64,000 bases of DNA from contig NZ_CP015106.1 of assembly GCF_002214565.1 (NCBI RefSeq), positions 310,001-374,000 on the forward strand. The letters are read 5' to 3'. Positions 1 to 8,574 of the stretch are shown piece after piece. The first letter of the stretch is position 1. Each line of letters opens with the position of its first letter. The notes under the pieces are model-generated. The model saw nothing but the letters and a program-made list of their open reading frames with translations. It was not told the origin of the DNA and ran no database searches. The position numbers were made by a program, and so were the translations under genes. This stretch comes from Thermococcus radiotolerans (GTDB taxonomy: Archaea > Methanobacteriota_B > Thermococci > Thermococcales > Thermococcaceae).

Positions 1-849
1 GAGGAGATCCTGAAGTACGCTGCTGCCCTCGAGTCCCACTCAAGCCACCCGATAGCCCAGGGAATAGTCGAAAAGGCCAAGGAGCTCGGCCTTGAGCCCT
101 ACGAGGTCAGTGAGTCGAAGGTTCTTCCGGGCAAAGGTGTCCAGGGCGTTATCAACGGCAAAGAAGTCCTCGTTGTGAGCCCCGGCTTCCTGAAGGAGAA
201 CGACCTGTGGAGGGAGGACGAGCGCGTTAAGGAGGTCCTAGAGCAGGGTAAGACGGTGGTCTTCCTTGTAATCGACGGCAAGCTCGTTGGCGCTTTGGCA
301 CTGGCGGATAGGATAAGGCCCGAATCGAGGGAGGCCGTGAAGAGGCTCCACGAGATGGGTATAAAGGCCTACATGCTCACCGGCGACAACGCCAAGGTTG
401 CAAAGTGGGTTGCTGAGGAGCTCGGCCTTGACGGCTTCTTCGCCGAAGTCCTGCCCCATCAGAAGTCAGAAAAGATAGTGGAGCTTCAGAAGCAGGGATT
501 GGTCGTTGCGATGGTCGGTGACGGAATAAACGACGCCCCAGCCTTGATTCAGGCAGATGTCGGGATAGCCATTGGAGCGGGAACCGACGTGGCGATAGAG
601 AGCGCTGATATAATCCTCGTCAAGAACGACCCGAGGGACGTCATAACCGGGGTACACCTCGCCAAGGCAACCTACAGGAAGATGGTGCAGAACCTTGCCT
701 GGGCGACGGGATACAACACCTTTGCGATTCCCCTGGCGGCAGGTGTGCTATACAGCTACGGAATCCTTCTCAGCCCCGCCCTCGGTGCCCTGCTGATGAG
801 CATGAGCACCGTGATAGTGGCAATAAACGCGAGGTTCCTGAAGGTTTGA
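1..849 (+). CDS. Heavy-metal P1B-type ATPase, C-terminal part (CopB-like)
   Basis: This is the C-terminal third of a metal-pumping P-type ATPase; the 5' end lies outside the window, and the frame is open from base 1. It exports a metal ion, probably copper, across the membrane at the cost of ATP. Visible motifs are the nucleotide-domain SSHPIA (HP motif, near 49-66), MLTGDNA (hinge, near 373) and MVGDGINDAP (near 511). Two membrane segments follow, with YN in TM7 and MSxST in TM8. The MSxST pattern is typical of the P1B-3 (CopB) subgroup, whereas CopA usually has MxxSS. The copper regulator downstream supports a copper role. The phosphorylation site and metal-binding CPx motif are not in the window, so the substrate is inferred. 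Confidence 0.93.
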   Translation, partial: EEILKYAAALESHSSHPIAQGIVEKAKELGLEPYEVSESKVLPGKGVQGVINGKEVLVVSPGFLKENDLWREDERVKEVLEQGKTVVFLVIDGKLVGALALADRIRPESREAVKRLHEMGIKAYMLTGDNAKVAKWVAEELGLDGFFAEVLPHQKSEKIVELQKQGLVVAMVGDGINDAPALIQADVGIAIGAGTDVAIESADIILVKNDPRDVITGVHLAKATYRKMVQNLAWATGYNTFAIPLAAGVLYSYGILLSPALGALLMSMSTVIVAINARFLKV

Positions 850-955
850 GGCCCTTTTACTTTATTTTTTGTGAAAATTTTTGTTCGTTTCTTTTCGTTT
901 TGCTAATGATAAGCCCTATAGGCTTTACCACTGAGTAGTGTTCGAGGAGATCAAA

Positions 956-1258
956 ATGATGCTTGAAAACGTTAATCCGGACTTTCTGGTCCACATGGAA
1001 GAGGGAGAATGGGGGTGGCACGAGATGATGGGATTCGGCTGGTTTGGAATCTTTGGGGCGATATTCATGTTCCTGTTCTGGATTTTGATAATCGTTGGAG
1101 TGGTCTGGTTCATCAAATGGCTGGTGGAACAGGGCTCGGGCGGAAGCACCGGGGCTTCAAAGAAGAGCGCCATTGAGATACTCGATGAGAAGTACGCGCG
1201 GGGCGAAATAGACGACGAGGAGTACGAGAAGAGAAGGAGAAAGCTGCTTGAGGCATGA
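956..1258 (+). CDS. Single-pass membrane protein with C-terminal SHOCT domain
   Basis: This is a protein of about 100 residues with one hydrophobic membrane segment (around residues 25-50) and a C-terminal SHOCT-type helical hairpin (ILDEKYARGEIDDEEYEKRR). SHOCT domains are short C-terminal modules thought to mediate oligomerisation; the exact role is unknown. I chose ATG 956 because GAGGAGAT lies 5-12 bases upstream; an in-frame GTG at 938 is possible. It follows the metal ATPase by about 100 bases and is convergent with the CopR-like gene, so an accessory role in metal or envelope homeostasis is plausible but inferred. Confidence 0.85.
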   Translation: MMLENVNPDFLVHMEEGEWGWHEMMGFGWFGIFGAIFMFLFWILIIVGVVWFIKWLVEQGSGGSTGASKKSAIEILDEKYARGEIDDEEYEKRRRKLLEA

Positions 1259-1265
1259 CGGACCG

Positions 1266-1844
1266 TCAGCCACTTTTCTGTTTTTTGGAGGCCCTTTCCA
1301 GGTTCTCCCGCGTTTTCTTAAACTCCCTGAGGCAGGTGGGACAGCAGAAGAAGTAGACCCTGTTGTGGTACTTGTACACTATCGGCTCGTCCACAATCTC
1401 CTTGCCGCAGTAGTCGCATTTGAAGGGGACCTTTACCTTCGGCGGGTTCGCTCGCTCAAAGCTCTCCAGGATTGGCATTATCTCGATGACCTCAAAGCCG
1501 GCCCCCTCGATGACCCTTTTCAGTTCCCCCATGCTCTCGATGGCGATTTTTATGAGGTACTTTCTGCTCGTGAAGCGGTTTATCTCGATTATCTCCTGGA
1601 ACTCCTCCATTCTCTCGGGCTCGTCCGTTTTGACGATGAGCGCAACGATGTTGTGGCCCCTTATCAGCTGGGGGTTGAGCTTGATGGTGTATCCCTGTAT
1701 AACCCCCTCTTTCTCAAGCTTTTCAAGCCTAGATTTGACTGTCGGCCTGCTGACGCCGAGCCTCTCGGCAAGCTCCGAGACACTCAACCTGGAGTTGTCC
1801 ATTAGGAGGTAGATGAGCTTCAGGTCGAGGGCATCGAGTTTCAT
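1266..1844 (-). CDS. copR: CopR-like metal-responsive regulator (Lrp-type HTH plus TRASH domain)
   Basis: This is a 192-residue DNA-binding regulator. Residues 1-60 form an Lrp/AsnC winged helix-turn-helix (ALDLKLIYLLMDNSRLS...VSRPTVKSRLEKLE). The C-terminal 40 residues form a TRASH metal-binding domain with CDYC, then FFCCPTC. This architecture matches CopR of Thermococcales, which senses copper and controls the adjacent copper ATPase gene. Start ATG 1844 has GGTGA five bases upstream; an upstream TTG at 1856 is less likely. A TATA-like box (TTTTTATAG) lies at about 1875-1885 in the region shared with the divergent HTH gene. The gene is convergent with the SHOCT gene, leaving only 7 bases between stops. 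Confidence 0.9.
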   Translation of the reverse strand: MKLDALDLKLIYLLMDNSRLSVSELAERLGVSRPTVKSRLEKLEKEGVIQGYTIKLNPQLIRGHNIVALIVKTDEPERMEEFQEIIEINRFTSRKYLIKIAIESMGELKRVIEGAGFEVIEIMPILESFERANPPKVKVPFKCDYCGKEIVDEPIVYKYHNRVYFFCCPTCLREFKKTRENLERASKKQKSG

Positions 1845-2022
1845 GTATTTCACCAACCTAACTAAGCTTCCAAACTATAAAAATCCTCTGTTTTGGCCGG
1901 ATGTCTATAACAACTTGCTAGTATACAACAGGGTATTGAAACTATTCGCAACCAACGATTTGTGATGGACATGACCTTTGCTCCTCCGATAAATCAATAA
2001 GGGGAGAAGTCGTTCTAGTGTT

Positions 2023-2673
2023 ATGAAGCGCCTGAAAATCGCAATACCCTACGAAGGGGAGCTCTTCGCTGGCCTTGAATGGTTCCTCGAAGCGATAGAA
2101 TGGGCCTATGGGGACACGTACTTCACCATAGACACCGACGTCGTTAAGTTGGTGGAGATCAAGTTCAAAGATGGCGTGAACCCGGAGGAGATACTTGAAA
2201 GGCTGAGGGTTCTTCCCCATGTGAAGGACGTTAGGGCCTTTCCCCGGAATGGGGGGTATCTGCTCTACATTCGCGCTTCCTTTGAAGCCCAAAGAGAGCA
2301 GGCCGGTAGGCTCTTCGAACTCCAGAAGAAGGGCCTCGTTATTTTTGAGGGTGGAACTTTCGTCGGGAGCGAGAGCGTCCTCTCGGTCCTCTGCGAGGAG
2401 GGACTCGTTGGGAAAGTGACAAGGACATTCCGGGAAACCTACGGCGCAAGAGTTATCAGCGTTGAGGAAGCGGAAGCGGAGAAAAACCCCCTCTCAAAGC
2501 TTACGAAGAGACAGGCCGAGGTTCTTCTTCTCGCCTACAAGAGCGGCTACTTTGACGAGCCTCGGAAGGTCACCCTGCGCGAGCTGGCGGAGATGATGAA
2601 CCTAAGTCCCTCGACCGTGAGGGAGCACCTGAGAAAGGGGTTGAAGGCAATGCTCGGTGAATTGCTGGAGTAA
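2023..2673 (+). CDS. Bat-type HTH transcriptional regulator (HTH_10 domain)
   Basis: This is a 216-residue putative transcription factor. Residues 1-155 are an alpha/beta sensor-like region I do not recognise. The C-terminal 60 residues (LTKRQAEVLLLAYKSGYFD ... VTLRELAEMMNLSPSTVREHL) are a classical HTH_10 domain as in bacterio-opsin activator-like archaeal proteins. A TATA-like element (GATAAATCAATAA, about 1988-2000) sits about 25-30 bases before ATG 2023, so the message may be leaderless. It is divergent from the CopR-like gene and 12 bases upstream of a methyltransferase gene, so the two probably form an operon. The ligand is unknown. Confidence 0.83.
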   Translation: MKRLKIAIPYEGELFAGLEWFLEAIEWAYGDTYFTIDTDVVKLVEIKFKDGVNPEEILERLRVLPHVKDVRAFPRNGGYLLYIRASFEAQREQAGRLFELQKKGLVIFEGGTFVGSESVLSVLCEEGLVGKVTRTFRETYGARVISVEEAEAEKNPLSKLTKRQAEVLLLAYKSGYFDEPRKVTLRELAEMMNLSPSTVREHLRKGLKAMLGELLE

Positions 2674-2685
2674 TGGGGTGAAAGC

Positions 2686-3420
2686 ATGAAAAAGAACGTC
2701 ATGGAAGAATTTTTCAACGTGGAGGCTCCGCACTACCTGAACGAGCCGTTTACGAAGAACACAGAGGAGGAAGTGAACTTCATACTGAGCGAGCTCAAAC
2801 TTCCGAAGGGCTCGAGGATTCTGGACATTGGGTGCGGTGTCGGCAGGCACTCCATAGAGCTCGCGAAGAGGGGATACCGGGTCACGGGAATAGACATTTC
2901 GGAGGGAATGCTCGCGGAGGGCCGAAAGAGGGCCGAGAAGGAGGGGGTAAACGTCGAGTTCATCAGGGCGGACGCCACGAAATTCCAGCGTAGAAGGGAG
3001 TTCGACGCGGCCATCTGCCTCTGTGAAGGTGCTTTTTCAATTCTCAGCCACGGGGATAACCCGATAGAGCACGACCTCGCCATACTGAGGAACGTCTACG
3101 AGTCCCTGAAGCCGGGTGGAAGATTCATATTAACGGCCCTCAGCGCCCTCAGGAGGCTCAAGAACGCCACGGACAAGGACATAGAGAGCGGGCTCTTCGA
3201 TCCGGACTCGATGACGTTCCTTGAGGAACTAACCGCACCGAACGGGGAGCGGTTCACAATACGAGAGCGCGTCTACACCCCAACCGAGCTCAAACTGATG
3301 CTCATGATGCTCGGCTTTGAAGTCGAGGCAGTCTGGGGAGGCACGGCCGGAAGGTGGGGCAAGAGGAAGGTGGACTTTGAGGATATCGAGATAATGGTCA
3401 TCACAAGAAAGCCGGGATGA
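2686..3420 (+). CDS. Class I SAM-dependent methyltransferase
   Basis: This is a 244-residue soluble methyltransferase. Motif I (ILDIGCGVGRHSIELAKRG, residues about 45-63) and the following acidic strand end (VTGIDIS) form the SAM pocket; ADATKF and LKPGGRFILT match motifs II-III. Substrate residues cannot be inferred; the family acts on small molecules, tRNA or proteins. ATG 2686 is preceded by GGGGTGAAAGC. It lies 12 bases after the HTH_10 gene. An adjacent ABC exporter raises the possibility of a modified small molecule being exported, but that gene set has its own promoter. Confidence 0.88.
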   Translation: MKKNVMEEFFNVEAPHYLNEPFTKNTEEEVNFILSELKLPKGSRILDIGCGVGRHSIELAKRGYRVTGIDISEGMLAEGRKRAEKEGVNVEFIRADATKFQRRREFDAAICLCEGAFSILSHGDNPIEHDLAILRNVYESLKPGGRFILTALSALRRLKNATDKDIESGLFDPDSMTFLEELTAPNGERFTIRERVYTPTELKLMLMMLGFEVEAVWGGTAGRWGKRKVDFEDIEIMVITRKPG

Positions 3421-3424
3421 CTGA

Positions 3425-3440
3425 CCCGCACATGTGCGGG
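3425..3440. promoter_or_regulatory. 16-bp perfect palindrome upstream of ABC transporter promoter
   Basis: The sequence CCCGCACATGTGCGGG is a perfect palindrome. It ends 4 bases before a TATA-like element (CCTATAAC, 3445-3452) that would place transcription start near 3472, just before the ATP-binding gene. Its position over the BRE region fits an operator for a dimeric regulator. No T-run follows, which argues against a terminator. Confidence 0.55.
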
Positions 3441-3485
3441 GTTACCTATAACTATTCCGAATGCCTATCTTTAGCCGGTGAAAAC

Positions 3486-4337
3486 ATGCCCGTCATAGAG
3501 GTTGCGAACGTTAAGAAGTATTATGGCGATGTTAGGGGCGTGGAGAATTTAACCTTCGAAGTCAAGGAAGGAGAAATCTACGGCTTCCTCGGGCCGAACG
3601 GGGCTGGCAAGACCACGACGGTCAAAATCCTGGTGAAAATCCTGAGGGACTACGAAGGGACCGTAAAAATCCTAGGAAAAGACCTCAGGGAATGGGGGAA
3701 GGATTATTACAACAAAATCGGCGTCTCCTTCGAGTTTCCGGCCGTTTATTCAAGGCTCACCGCCTTAGAAAACCTCCAGTTCTTCGCGAGCTTCTACAAA
3801 AAGCACCTCGACCCCACCGAGGTGCTCAAGATGGTCGGCCTGGAGGAGAAGGCGGACGAACTCGTTAGTGGCTTTTCGAAGGGCATGAAGAAGAAGCTCG
3901 ACCTCGCGAGGGCTCTGCTCCCTGACCCGGAAATACTCTTCCTTGACGAGCCGCTCGAAGGCCTCGACCCGGCGAGCGCGAGGAGGATAAAGGACCTGCT
4001 CCTGGAGATGCGCGAGAGTGGAAAGACGGTCTTCCTGACCACCCACAACATGTACGTGGCCGACGAGCTCTGCGACAGAGTAGCTTTCATCGTGGACGGC
4101 TCCATAAGGCTGGTGGACAATCCCGGCGAGCTGAAGGTGAAGATGGGCAAGCGGCTCGTTAAGGTGGAATACGTCGCCAACGGCAGTGTTGCCGTGAAGG
4201 AGTTCCCGCTCGAAGGAATAGGCCAGAACGAGGAGTTCCTCAGAATCATCAGGGAGCACGAGGTGAGGAGGATAAACACAGAGGAGCCCACCCTGGAGGA
4301 GATATTCCTAAAGGTGACGGGGAGGAGGCTCGTATGA
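3486..4337 (+). CDS. ABC exporter ATP-binding protein
   Basis: This is a 283-residue nucleotide-binding subunit of an ABC-2 type exporter. The Walker A motif is GPNGAGKTT (residues about 36-44), the signature is VSGFSKGMKKKLDLARAL, Walker B is ILFLDEP and the switch His is in TTHNM. The C-terminal 80 residues are the usual regulatory extension of drug/antibiotic exporter ATPases. ATG 3486 is preceded by GGTGAAAAC; the frame is open upstream to 3417, but that stretch holds the palindrome and promoter. ATGA overlap couples it to the permease at 4334. The exported substrate is unknown. Confidence 0.92.
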   Translation: MPVIEVANVKKYYGDVRGVENLTFEVKEGEIYGFLGPNGAGKTTTVKILVKILRDYEGTVKILGKDLREWGKDYYNKIGVSFEFPAVYSRLTALENLQFFASFYKKHLDPTEVLKMVGLEEKADELVSGFSKGMKKKLDLARALLPDPEILFLDEPLEGLDPASARRIKDLLLEMRESGKTVFLTTHNMYVADELCDRVAFIVDGSIRLVDNPGELKVKMGKRLVKVEYVANGSVAVKEFPLEGIGQNEEFLRIIREHEVRRINTEEPTLEEIFLKVTGRRLV

Positions 4338-5032
4338 GGAATATCGTCAGAACGAACATTGTTCTCGGGGTGAGGAGCTACGTCTACCCTATATACCTGC
4401 TCGTGGCCTTAGCTTATGGCCTCATGCTCCTTGCCTTCCCGAAGCGCTACCTCCCGACGATGGTGCCGCTCTTCCTCCTCTTCGAGCCGGGGCTCGTTGG
4501 CTTCATGTTCGTCGGCACGGAGATATTCGCCGAAAAGAAGGACGGCGCGATAGGCGCTTTGGCGGTCACGCCGATAGACTGGAGGAGCTACATCCTGGCC
4601 AAAACACTCCTCCTGAGCCTGCTCTCAGTCATCGGGGCAGTGCTCATAATGGCAATGGGCACCCGCTCCCTCAACGGGCTTCCGTATGTGGTTGTTGGGA
4701 CCTTTCTCGTCTCCATAGTTTACACGCTCCTTGGAATAGCGGTCTCGGCCAAATACCGCGACCTCGACGACTACTTTATCCCGATACTGGGGGTTATGGT
4801 GGTCTCGCTCCTGCCCTTCGCGCACTACCATGGCTATCTGACGGGTGAAGTCTGGAAGGTCCTCTATGCAGTCCCAAGCTATCCGGTGATATACTTCTTT
4901 AAGGCCCCCTTCGAGGAGATAGCGGCGGGAACGCTGGTCTATTCAGCGGCAGCCCTGCTCGCCTGGTCTGGAATAGCCTATCAGCTCGCTAAAATCCGCT
5001 TTTACAGGTATGCTGTGGAGGGATTGAGATGA
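4334..5032 (+). CDS. ABC-2 type transporter permease (subunit 1)
   Basis: This is a 232-residue integral membrane protein with about six hydrophobic segments, resembling the permeases annotated in Thermococcus as fluoroquinolone-export type. A conserved AEKKDGAIGALAVTPI stretch follows the second segment, as in ABC-2 permeases. It overlaps the ATPase gene by ATGA and the next permease by ATGA, indicating translational coupling. It should pair with the second permease as a heterodimer. No periplasmic binding protein is present, which fits export. Confidence 0.88.
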   Translation: MRNIVRTNIVLGVRSYVYPIYLLVALAYGLMLLAFPKRYLPTMVPLFLLFEPGLVGFMFVGTEIFAEKKDGAIGALAVTPIDWRSYILAKTLLLSLLSVIGAVLIMAMGTRSLNGLPYVVVGTFLVSIVYTLLGIAVSAKYRDLDDYFIPILGVMVVSLLPFAHYHGYLTGEVWKVLYAVPSYPVIYFFKAPFEEIAAGTLVYSAAALLAWSGIAYQLAKIRFYRYAVEGLR

Positions 5033-5733
5033 GCTTTGTGAGGAAGTTCCTTTCAATCTACGAGACCGACCTTAAGCTCCTCCGTAGGGACCCCATGCTT
5101 GTCTATTCCGTGGCAATGACCCTCGTGCTCCTCCTTATCGTCCGGTACTTCAAAGACCGTATTGGAGTTTACTACCCGCTGCTCGCCCTGCTGATGATGC
5201 TGTTCATCCCCATGATATTCGGCATGGTGCCCGGTTTCATGATGGCGGACGAGAAGGAGGACAAGACCATACAGGCCCTTCAGGTGATTCCTATCTCAAG
5301 CGAGGCCTTCCTCGCCTACAGGCTTACGTGGGCCTCTGTGGTTACGGTGGTAATGACCGGCCTCGCACCCACAATCCTCGACATTGAAATCTCGCGGAAC
5401 GGCCTGCTGGCGCTCATGGCGCTCTTCGTGCTCGAGGTCTGGATTTACGGACTGCTCATCACGGTGTTCTCGGAGTCGAGGATGCAGGCGCTGACGGTAT
5501 CAAAAGTCCTCGGATGGCTCCTCTTCCTGCCGCCGCTGATAAAGCTGATCGTGGAGTGGAGGGACCTCTCAACCGACTGGAGCAAGTTCACAGCTTTCCT
5601 CCCCACCTACTGGCTCTACAGGGTCTTCGAGGGGATAACCCTCAACGATTACGGCGACTTTCCGACCGCTGTGGTTGTGCATCTGGCCTGGCTCGTTCCG
5701 CTGGTGGTGCTGTTTAGAAGGAGGGTGCTTTAG
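5029..5733 (+). CDS. ABC-2 type transporter permease (subunit 2)
   Basis: This is a 234-residue membrane protein, the second permease of the exporter. It shares with the first the cytosolic-loop pattern ADEKEDKTIQALQVIPISS after two membrane segments, typical of the ABC-2 family, so the two are probably ancient paralogues. It starts inside the previous stop (ATGA at 5029) and ends the operon; the T-rich stretch at 5734-5750 probably terminates transcription and faces the peroxiredoxin gene on the other strand. Confidence 0.87.
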   Translation: MSFVRKFLSIYETDLKLLRRDPMLVYSVAMTLVLLLIVRYFKDRIGVYYPLLALLMMLFIPMIFGMVPGFMMADEKEDKTIQALQVIPISSEAFLAYRLTWASVVTVVMTGLAPTILDIEISRNGLLALMALFVLEVWIYGLLITVFSESRMQALTVSKVLGWLLFLPPLIKLIVEWRDLSTDWSKFTAFLPTYWLYRVFEGITLNDYGDFPTAVVVHLAWLVPLVVLFRRRVL

Positions 5734-5784
5734 TCTGTTTTACTTTTGAGAACATGAAAAGAATGGCTAAGAAAGGAAAGAAGC

Positions 5785-6435
5785 TCACTCAAGCTTCTTG
5801 TGGCAGAACCACCAGTCGTAGCACTCAATCTCTCCGCGGGCCTTGGCCTCCTCGCGCTCCTTGATGGCGTCGACGGTGCCGGCCGGCGGAACGATGGCGC
5901 GGTCGCCGATGAGCTCGTTGTTGGGCCACTTGTGCGGCAGGGCAACGCCCTTCTCGGTGCTGGTCTTGAGGGCCTTGACGAGCCTGAGTATCTCGTCCCA
6001 GTCCCTGCCGACCTCGGCTGGGTAGTAGACTATCGCGCGAATGACGCCCTTGTCGTCGACGATGAAGACCGCCCTGGCGGTTATCGTGGCACCGCTCGGG
6101 ATCATGCCGAGGGTCTCGGCGAGGTCACCGCGGTCGTCGGCGATGACCGGGAAGGTTATCTCCTCACCGAGGTTCTCCTTTATCCACTCCATCCACTTCA
6201 GGTGGCTGAAGACCTGGTCAACGCTCAGCCCGATCGGCTCAACGCCGAGCTTCCTGAACTCCTCGGCGCGCTTCTGCATCGCGTAGAACTCGGTCGTACA
6301 GACCGGGGTGAAGTCGGCCGGGTGGCTGAAGAGAACGAACCACTTGCCCTTCTCAGTGAAGTAGTCGGGCAGCTTTATCCTGCCGTGGGTGGTGTTGACC
6401 TCAACTTCCGGGAACTTTTCTCCTATCACTACCAT
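5785..6435 (-). CDS. Peroxiredoxin (Prx6-type archaeal thioredoxin peroxidase)
   Basis: This is a 216-residue thiol peroxidase that reduces hydrogen peroxide and alkyl hydroperoxides in the cytosol. The peroxidatic Cys lies in [12 protein letters not shown] (about residue 46), and a C-terminal [11 protein letters not shown] arm carries two more cysteines. This is the same arrangement as the well-studied Aeropyrum and Pyrococcus decameric enzymes. ATG 6435 has GAGGTGATGG upstream. A strong BRE/TATA (GGTTTATATA on the minus strand) sits at 6491-6500, flanked by repeats described separately. Confidence 0.95.
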   Translation of the reverse strand: MVVIGEKFPEVEVNTTHGRIKLPDYFTEKGKWFVLFSHPADFTPVCTTEFYAMQKRAEEFRKLGVEPIGLSVDQVFSHLKWMEWIKENLGEEITFPVIADDRGDLAETLGMIPSGATITARAVFIVDDKGVIRAIVYYPAEVGRDWDEILRLVKALKTSTEKGVALPHKWPNNELIGDRAIVPPAGTVDAIKEREEAKARGEIECYDWWFCHKKLE

Positions 6436-6482
6436 TTTCCATCACCTCATTTTTCTATGTTTTCTTCACTATAAACCTCATT

Positions 6483-6510
6483 GGTTCGGATATATAAACC
6501 TTTCGGTTCG
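6483..6510 (-). promoter_or_regulatory. Peroxiredoxin promoter with flanking CGAACC direct repeats
   Basis: On the minus strand the TATA box (GGTTTATATA, 6500-6491) is bracketed by two identical hexamers, CGAACC at 6510-6505 and 6488-6483. Their spacing is exactly 22 bp, about two helical turns. That geometry suits a regulator binding the same DNA face on both sides of TBP. The regulator is unknown. Confidence 0.5.
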
Positions 6511-6657
6511 TCTAACGGTATTAACTTTGTCGAATATCCAAGAATTTTAAGAGGTTTAAGGATAGGCGTGCAAAGAATGCCCATCATTGGTTGTCACAGT
6601 GAGAGATTGAAGGGGAAGGCATTGTCGAAAAGCTTGAAGAAAAAGCCCATTTTTGCC

Positions 6658-8574
6658 TCAAACTTTCTTAACTTCGACCCATGTTGAATGGTATGCAGAG
6701 CCGTTCCCATACTTTTCGGCGGTTTCATCTCCCGTCAGAAAGTTCGCGTTCCAGCCGAGGAGTCTAGCCCAGAATGCCTTGTAAAGCACCACGATCCCCC
6801 GCGGAACGTCCTCCGTGAGCCTGGCCTCCGTTCTGATGCTCCCGTTGTCGTTGAAGACCTTGACGGTATCTCCGTCTTCAATGTCTCTCTCTTTGGCATC
6901 AGAGGGGTTGATGTAGAGGTTCGGGTCGATCATTCCATGTGTGTTATGGTACTGGCTCGTTATCGTCATCCGGTAGGTCGGCGTGAGGAGCCGGAGTGGA
7001 TACTTCCCCTCGAACTTTCTGTACTCGGGAACCGGGCTTAGGCCCCTTCCAACAGCCCGCTGGGAGTAGAACTCGATCTTTCCGCTCGGCGTTTCCCACG
7101 TTCTCGGCTTTTTCGGGGCTTTGATGAAGCCTCTGGCCTTTAACTCTTCCCAGCTCAACCCGTTGAGTTCGAGGATTTTCCTTATCACTTCCTCGTCGCT
7201 CTCGTAGAGGTAGGGGTTGTCAATCCCGAGTGCCCTCGCGAGGAGCCGCGTAACTTCGCTGTTGCTCTTTCCGTGAAGCCTCGCGACCGGCTTGTTTAGA
7301 GCTATGTAACGGTGGTAATAGCTGTCTGCTATGTCAAGGCGCTCGAAAAAGGTGTTCGCCGGGAGGACAACGTCCGAGTACAGAGCCGTGTCGGTGAGGA
7401 AGATATCATGTGTGACCACGAAAACGTCGCTCTCCCTCAAAGCCTTCCTCAACCGGTTCTGGTTCGGCAGGCTCGCGAGGGGATTGGAGTTGTAGACGTA
7501 GAGGAACTTTATCTCGCCCCGCTCGATGTATTCGGCAAGCTTTATCTGGGGGATTCTTCTGGCCGGCCTGGTCCGTAGGAAGGCTCCCTCGGCGTAGCTT
7601 TTGTCTATGGTTTTCATGTCGTAGATGAAGCCGAAGCGGTGACCTATTAGGGCCGGAAGGATGGCTATTGCCCTCACGGCCTCACCGCCCGCCAGGGAGC
7701 GCTGAAAGCCGTAGCCTATGTGGATTACTCCCCCCTTCTCGGCGAACTTCCTCGCGAACTCCTCAATCGTCTCGCGCTTCACTCCGGTCTCGCGCTCCAC
7801 GAGGTCGAAGTCCAGTTTAATTACATAATTCTTGAATTCTTCAAAACCATAAACGTTCTCGCGGACGAAAGCTTCCTCATAGAGCCCTTCCTCGATTATA
7901 ACCTTCGCAACTCCAAGGGCAAAGAGAACGTCGGTGTCGGACCTTATCTGGAAGAACCTGTCGGAGCGCTTGGCCGTTTCGGTTCTGACGACGTCAACCG
8001 TCCAGATTTCAAGACCGTATTTCCTCGCCAGCATGAAACCGTGCAGGTTCGTCCAGAAGGCGTTTATTCCCCAGTAAACTATCAACTGCTGGTTTTTGAG
8101 CTCCTCGGGATTCATTCCGACTGCCGTTCCGTAGACGTCCCTCAAAGCCTCCTGGCCGGCCCTGTCGCAGATGCCATGGTCGAGCATCGATGTGTTCAGG
8201 TAGTGAAAGAGCCTCAGCGGAAAGGCGTAATTCACAACGCCCCTGTCACCGGCGTATTGATAGACCAGGACGCTTTCGCTTCCGTGTTCTTCAATCGTCT
8301 TCCTCAGTTTCCTGGCAACGAGTTCAATGGCTTCCTCCCAGTTTGTCTCCCTGAAGCTCCCGCTTCCCCTCTCCCCCGTCCTAACGAGCGGCCTTTTGAG
8401 CCTATCCTCAGCGTGGAACCATCGGGGGAGAAGTGCGCCCTTCGGGCAGAGAAAGCCGGCCGTTACGGGGTGCTCCGGATTGCCGCGAACGCTTAGTTTC
8501 CCGTTTTTAAGCTCGCTCACCATCGAGCATGTGTCGTAGCAGTCGCGGGTGCAGACTGAGAAAGGCATGGGCAT
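6658..8574 (-). CDS. Molybdopterin (W/Mo) oxidoreductase, formate dehydrogenase-like
   Basis: This is a protein of about 638 residues of the DMSO-reductase superfamily. An N-terminal [4Fe-4S] ligand set (CxxxCxxxC at residues about 8-16, then CPKG near 43) precedes the pterin-binding core. A Cys in ICDRAG (about 136) sits where the metal ligand is expected. The C-terminal molydop-binding domain begins near residue 510 (YRMTITSQYHNTHG). In Thermococcales such enzymes use tungsten; the substrate (formate, polysulfide or other) cannot be read from sequence. The ATG at 8574 overlaps the stop of the Gins51 gene (TGATG), so translation is coupled. It has no partner electron-transfer subunit beside it. 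Confidence 0.88.
   Translation of the reverse strand: MPMPFSVCTRDCYDTCSMVSELKNGKLSVRGNPEHPVTAGFLCPKGALLPRWFHAEDRLKRPLVRTGERGSGSFRETNWEEAIELVARKLRKTIEEHGSESVLVYQYAGDRGVVNYAFPLRLFHYLNTSMLDHGICDRAGQEALRDVYGTAVGMNPEELKNQQLIVYWGINAFWTNLHGFMLARKYGLEIWTVDVVRTETAKRSDRFFQIRSDTDVLFALGVAKVIIEEGLYEEAFVRENVYGFEEFKNYVIKLDFDLVERETGVKRETIEEFARKFAEKGGVIHIGYGFQRSLAGGEAVRAIAILPALIGHRFGFIYDMKTIDKSYAEGAFLRTRPARRIPQIKLAEYIERGEIKFLYVYNSNPLASLPNQNRLRKALRESDVFVVTHDIFLTDTALYSDVVLPANTFFERLDIADSYYHRYIALNKPVARLHGKSNSEVTRLLARALGIDNPYLYESDEEVIRKILELNGLSWEELKARGFIKAPKKPRTWETPSGKIEFYSQRAVGRGLSPVPEYRKFEGKYPLRLLTPTYRMTITSQYHNTHGMIDPNLYINPSDAKERDIEDGDTVKVFNDNGSIRTEARLTEDVPRGIVVLYKAFWARLLGWNANFLTGDETAEKYGNGSAYHSTWVEVKKV

Noticed and set aside
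3425-3440. Palindrome as a transcription terminator of the methyltransferase gene
   Set aside because: No T-rich stretch follows, and it abuts a promoter element, so an operator is more likely.
6481-6687. 68-codon plus-strand frame between peroxiredoxin and the oxidoreductase
   Set aside because: It begins inside the minus-strand peroxiredoxin promoter, lacks a ribosome binding site and its translation shows no coding-like composition.
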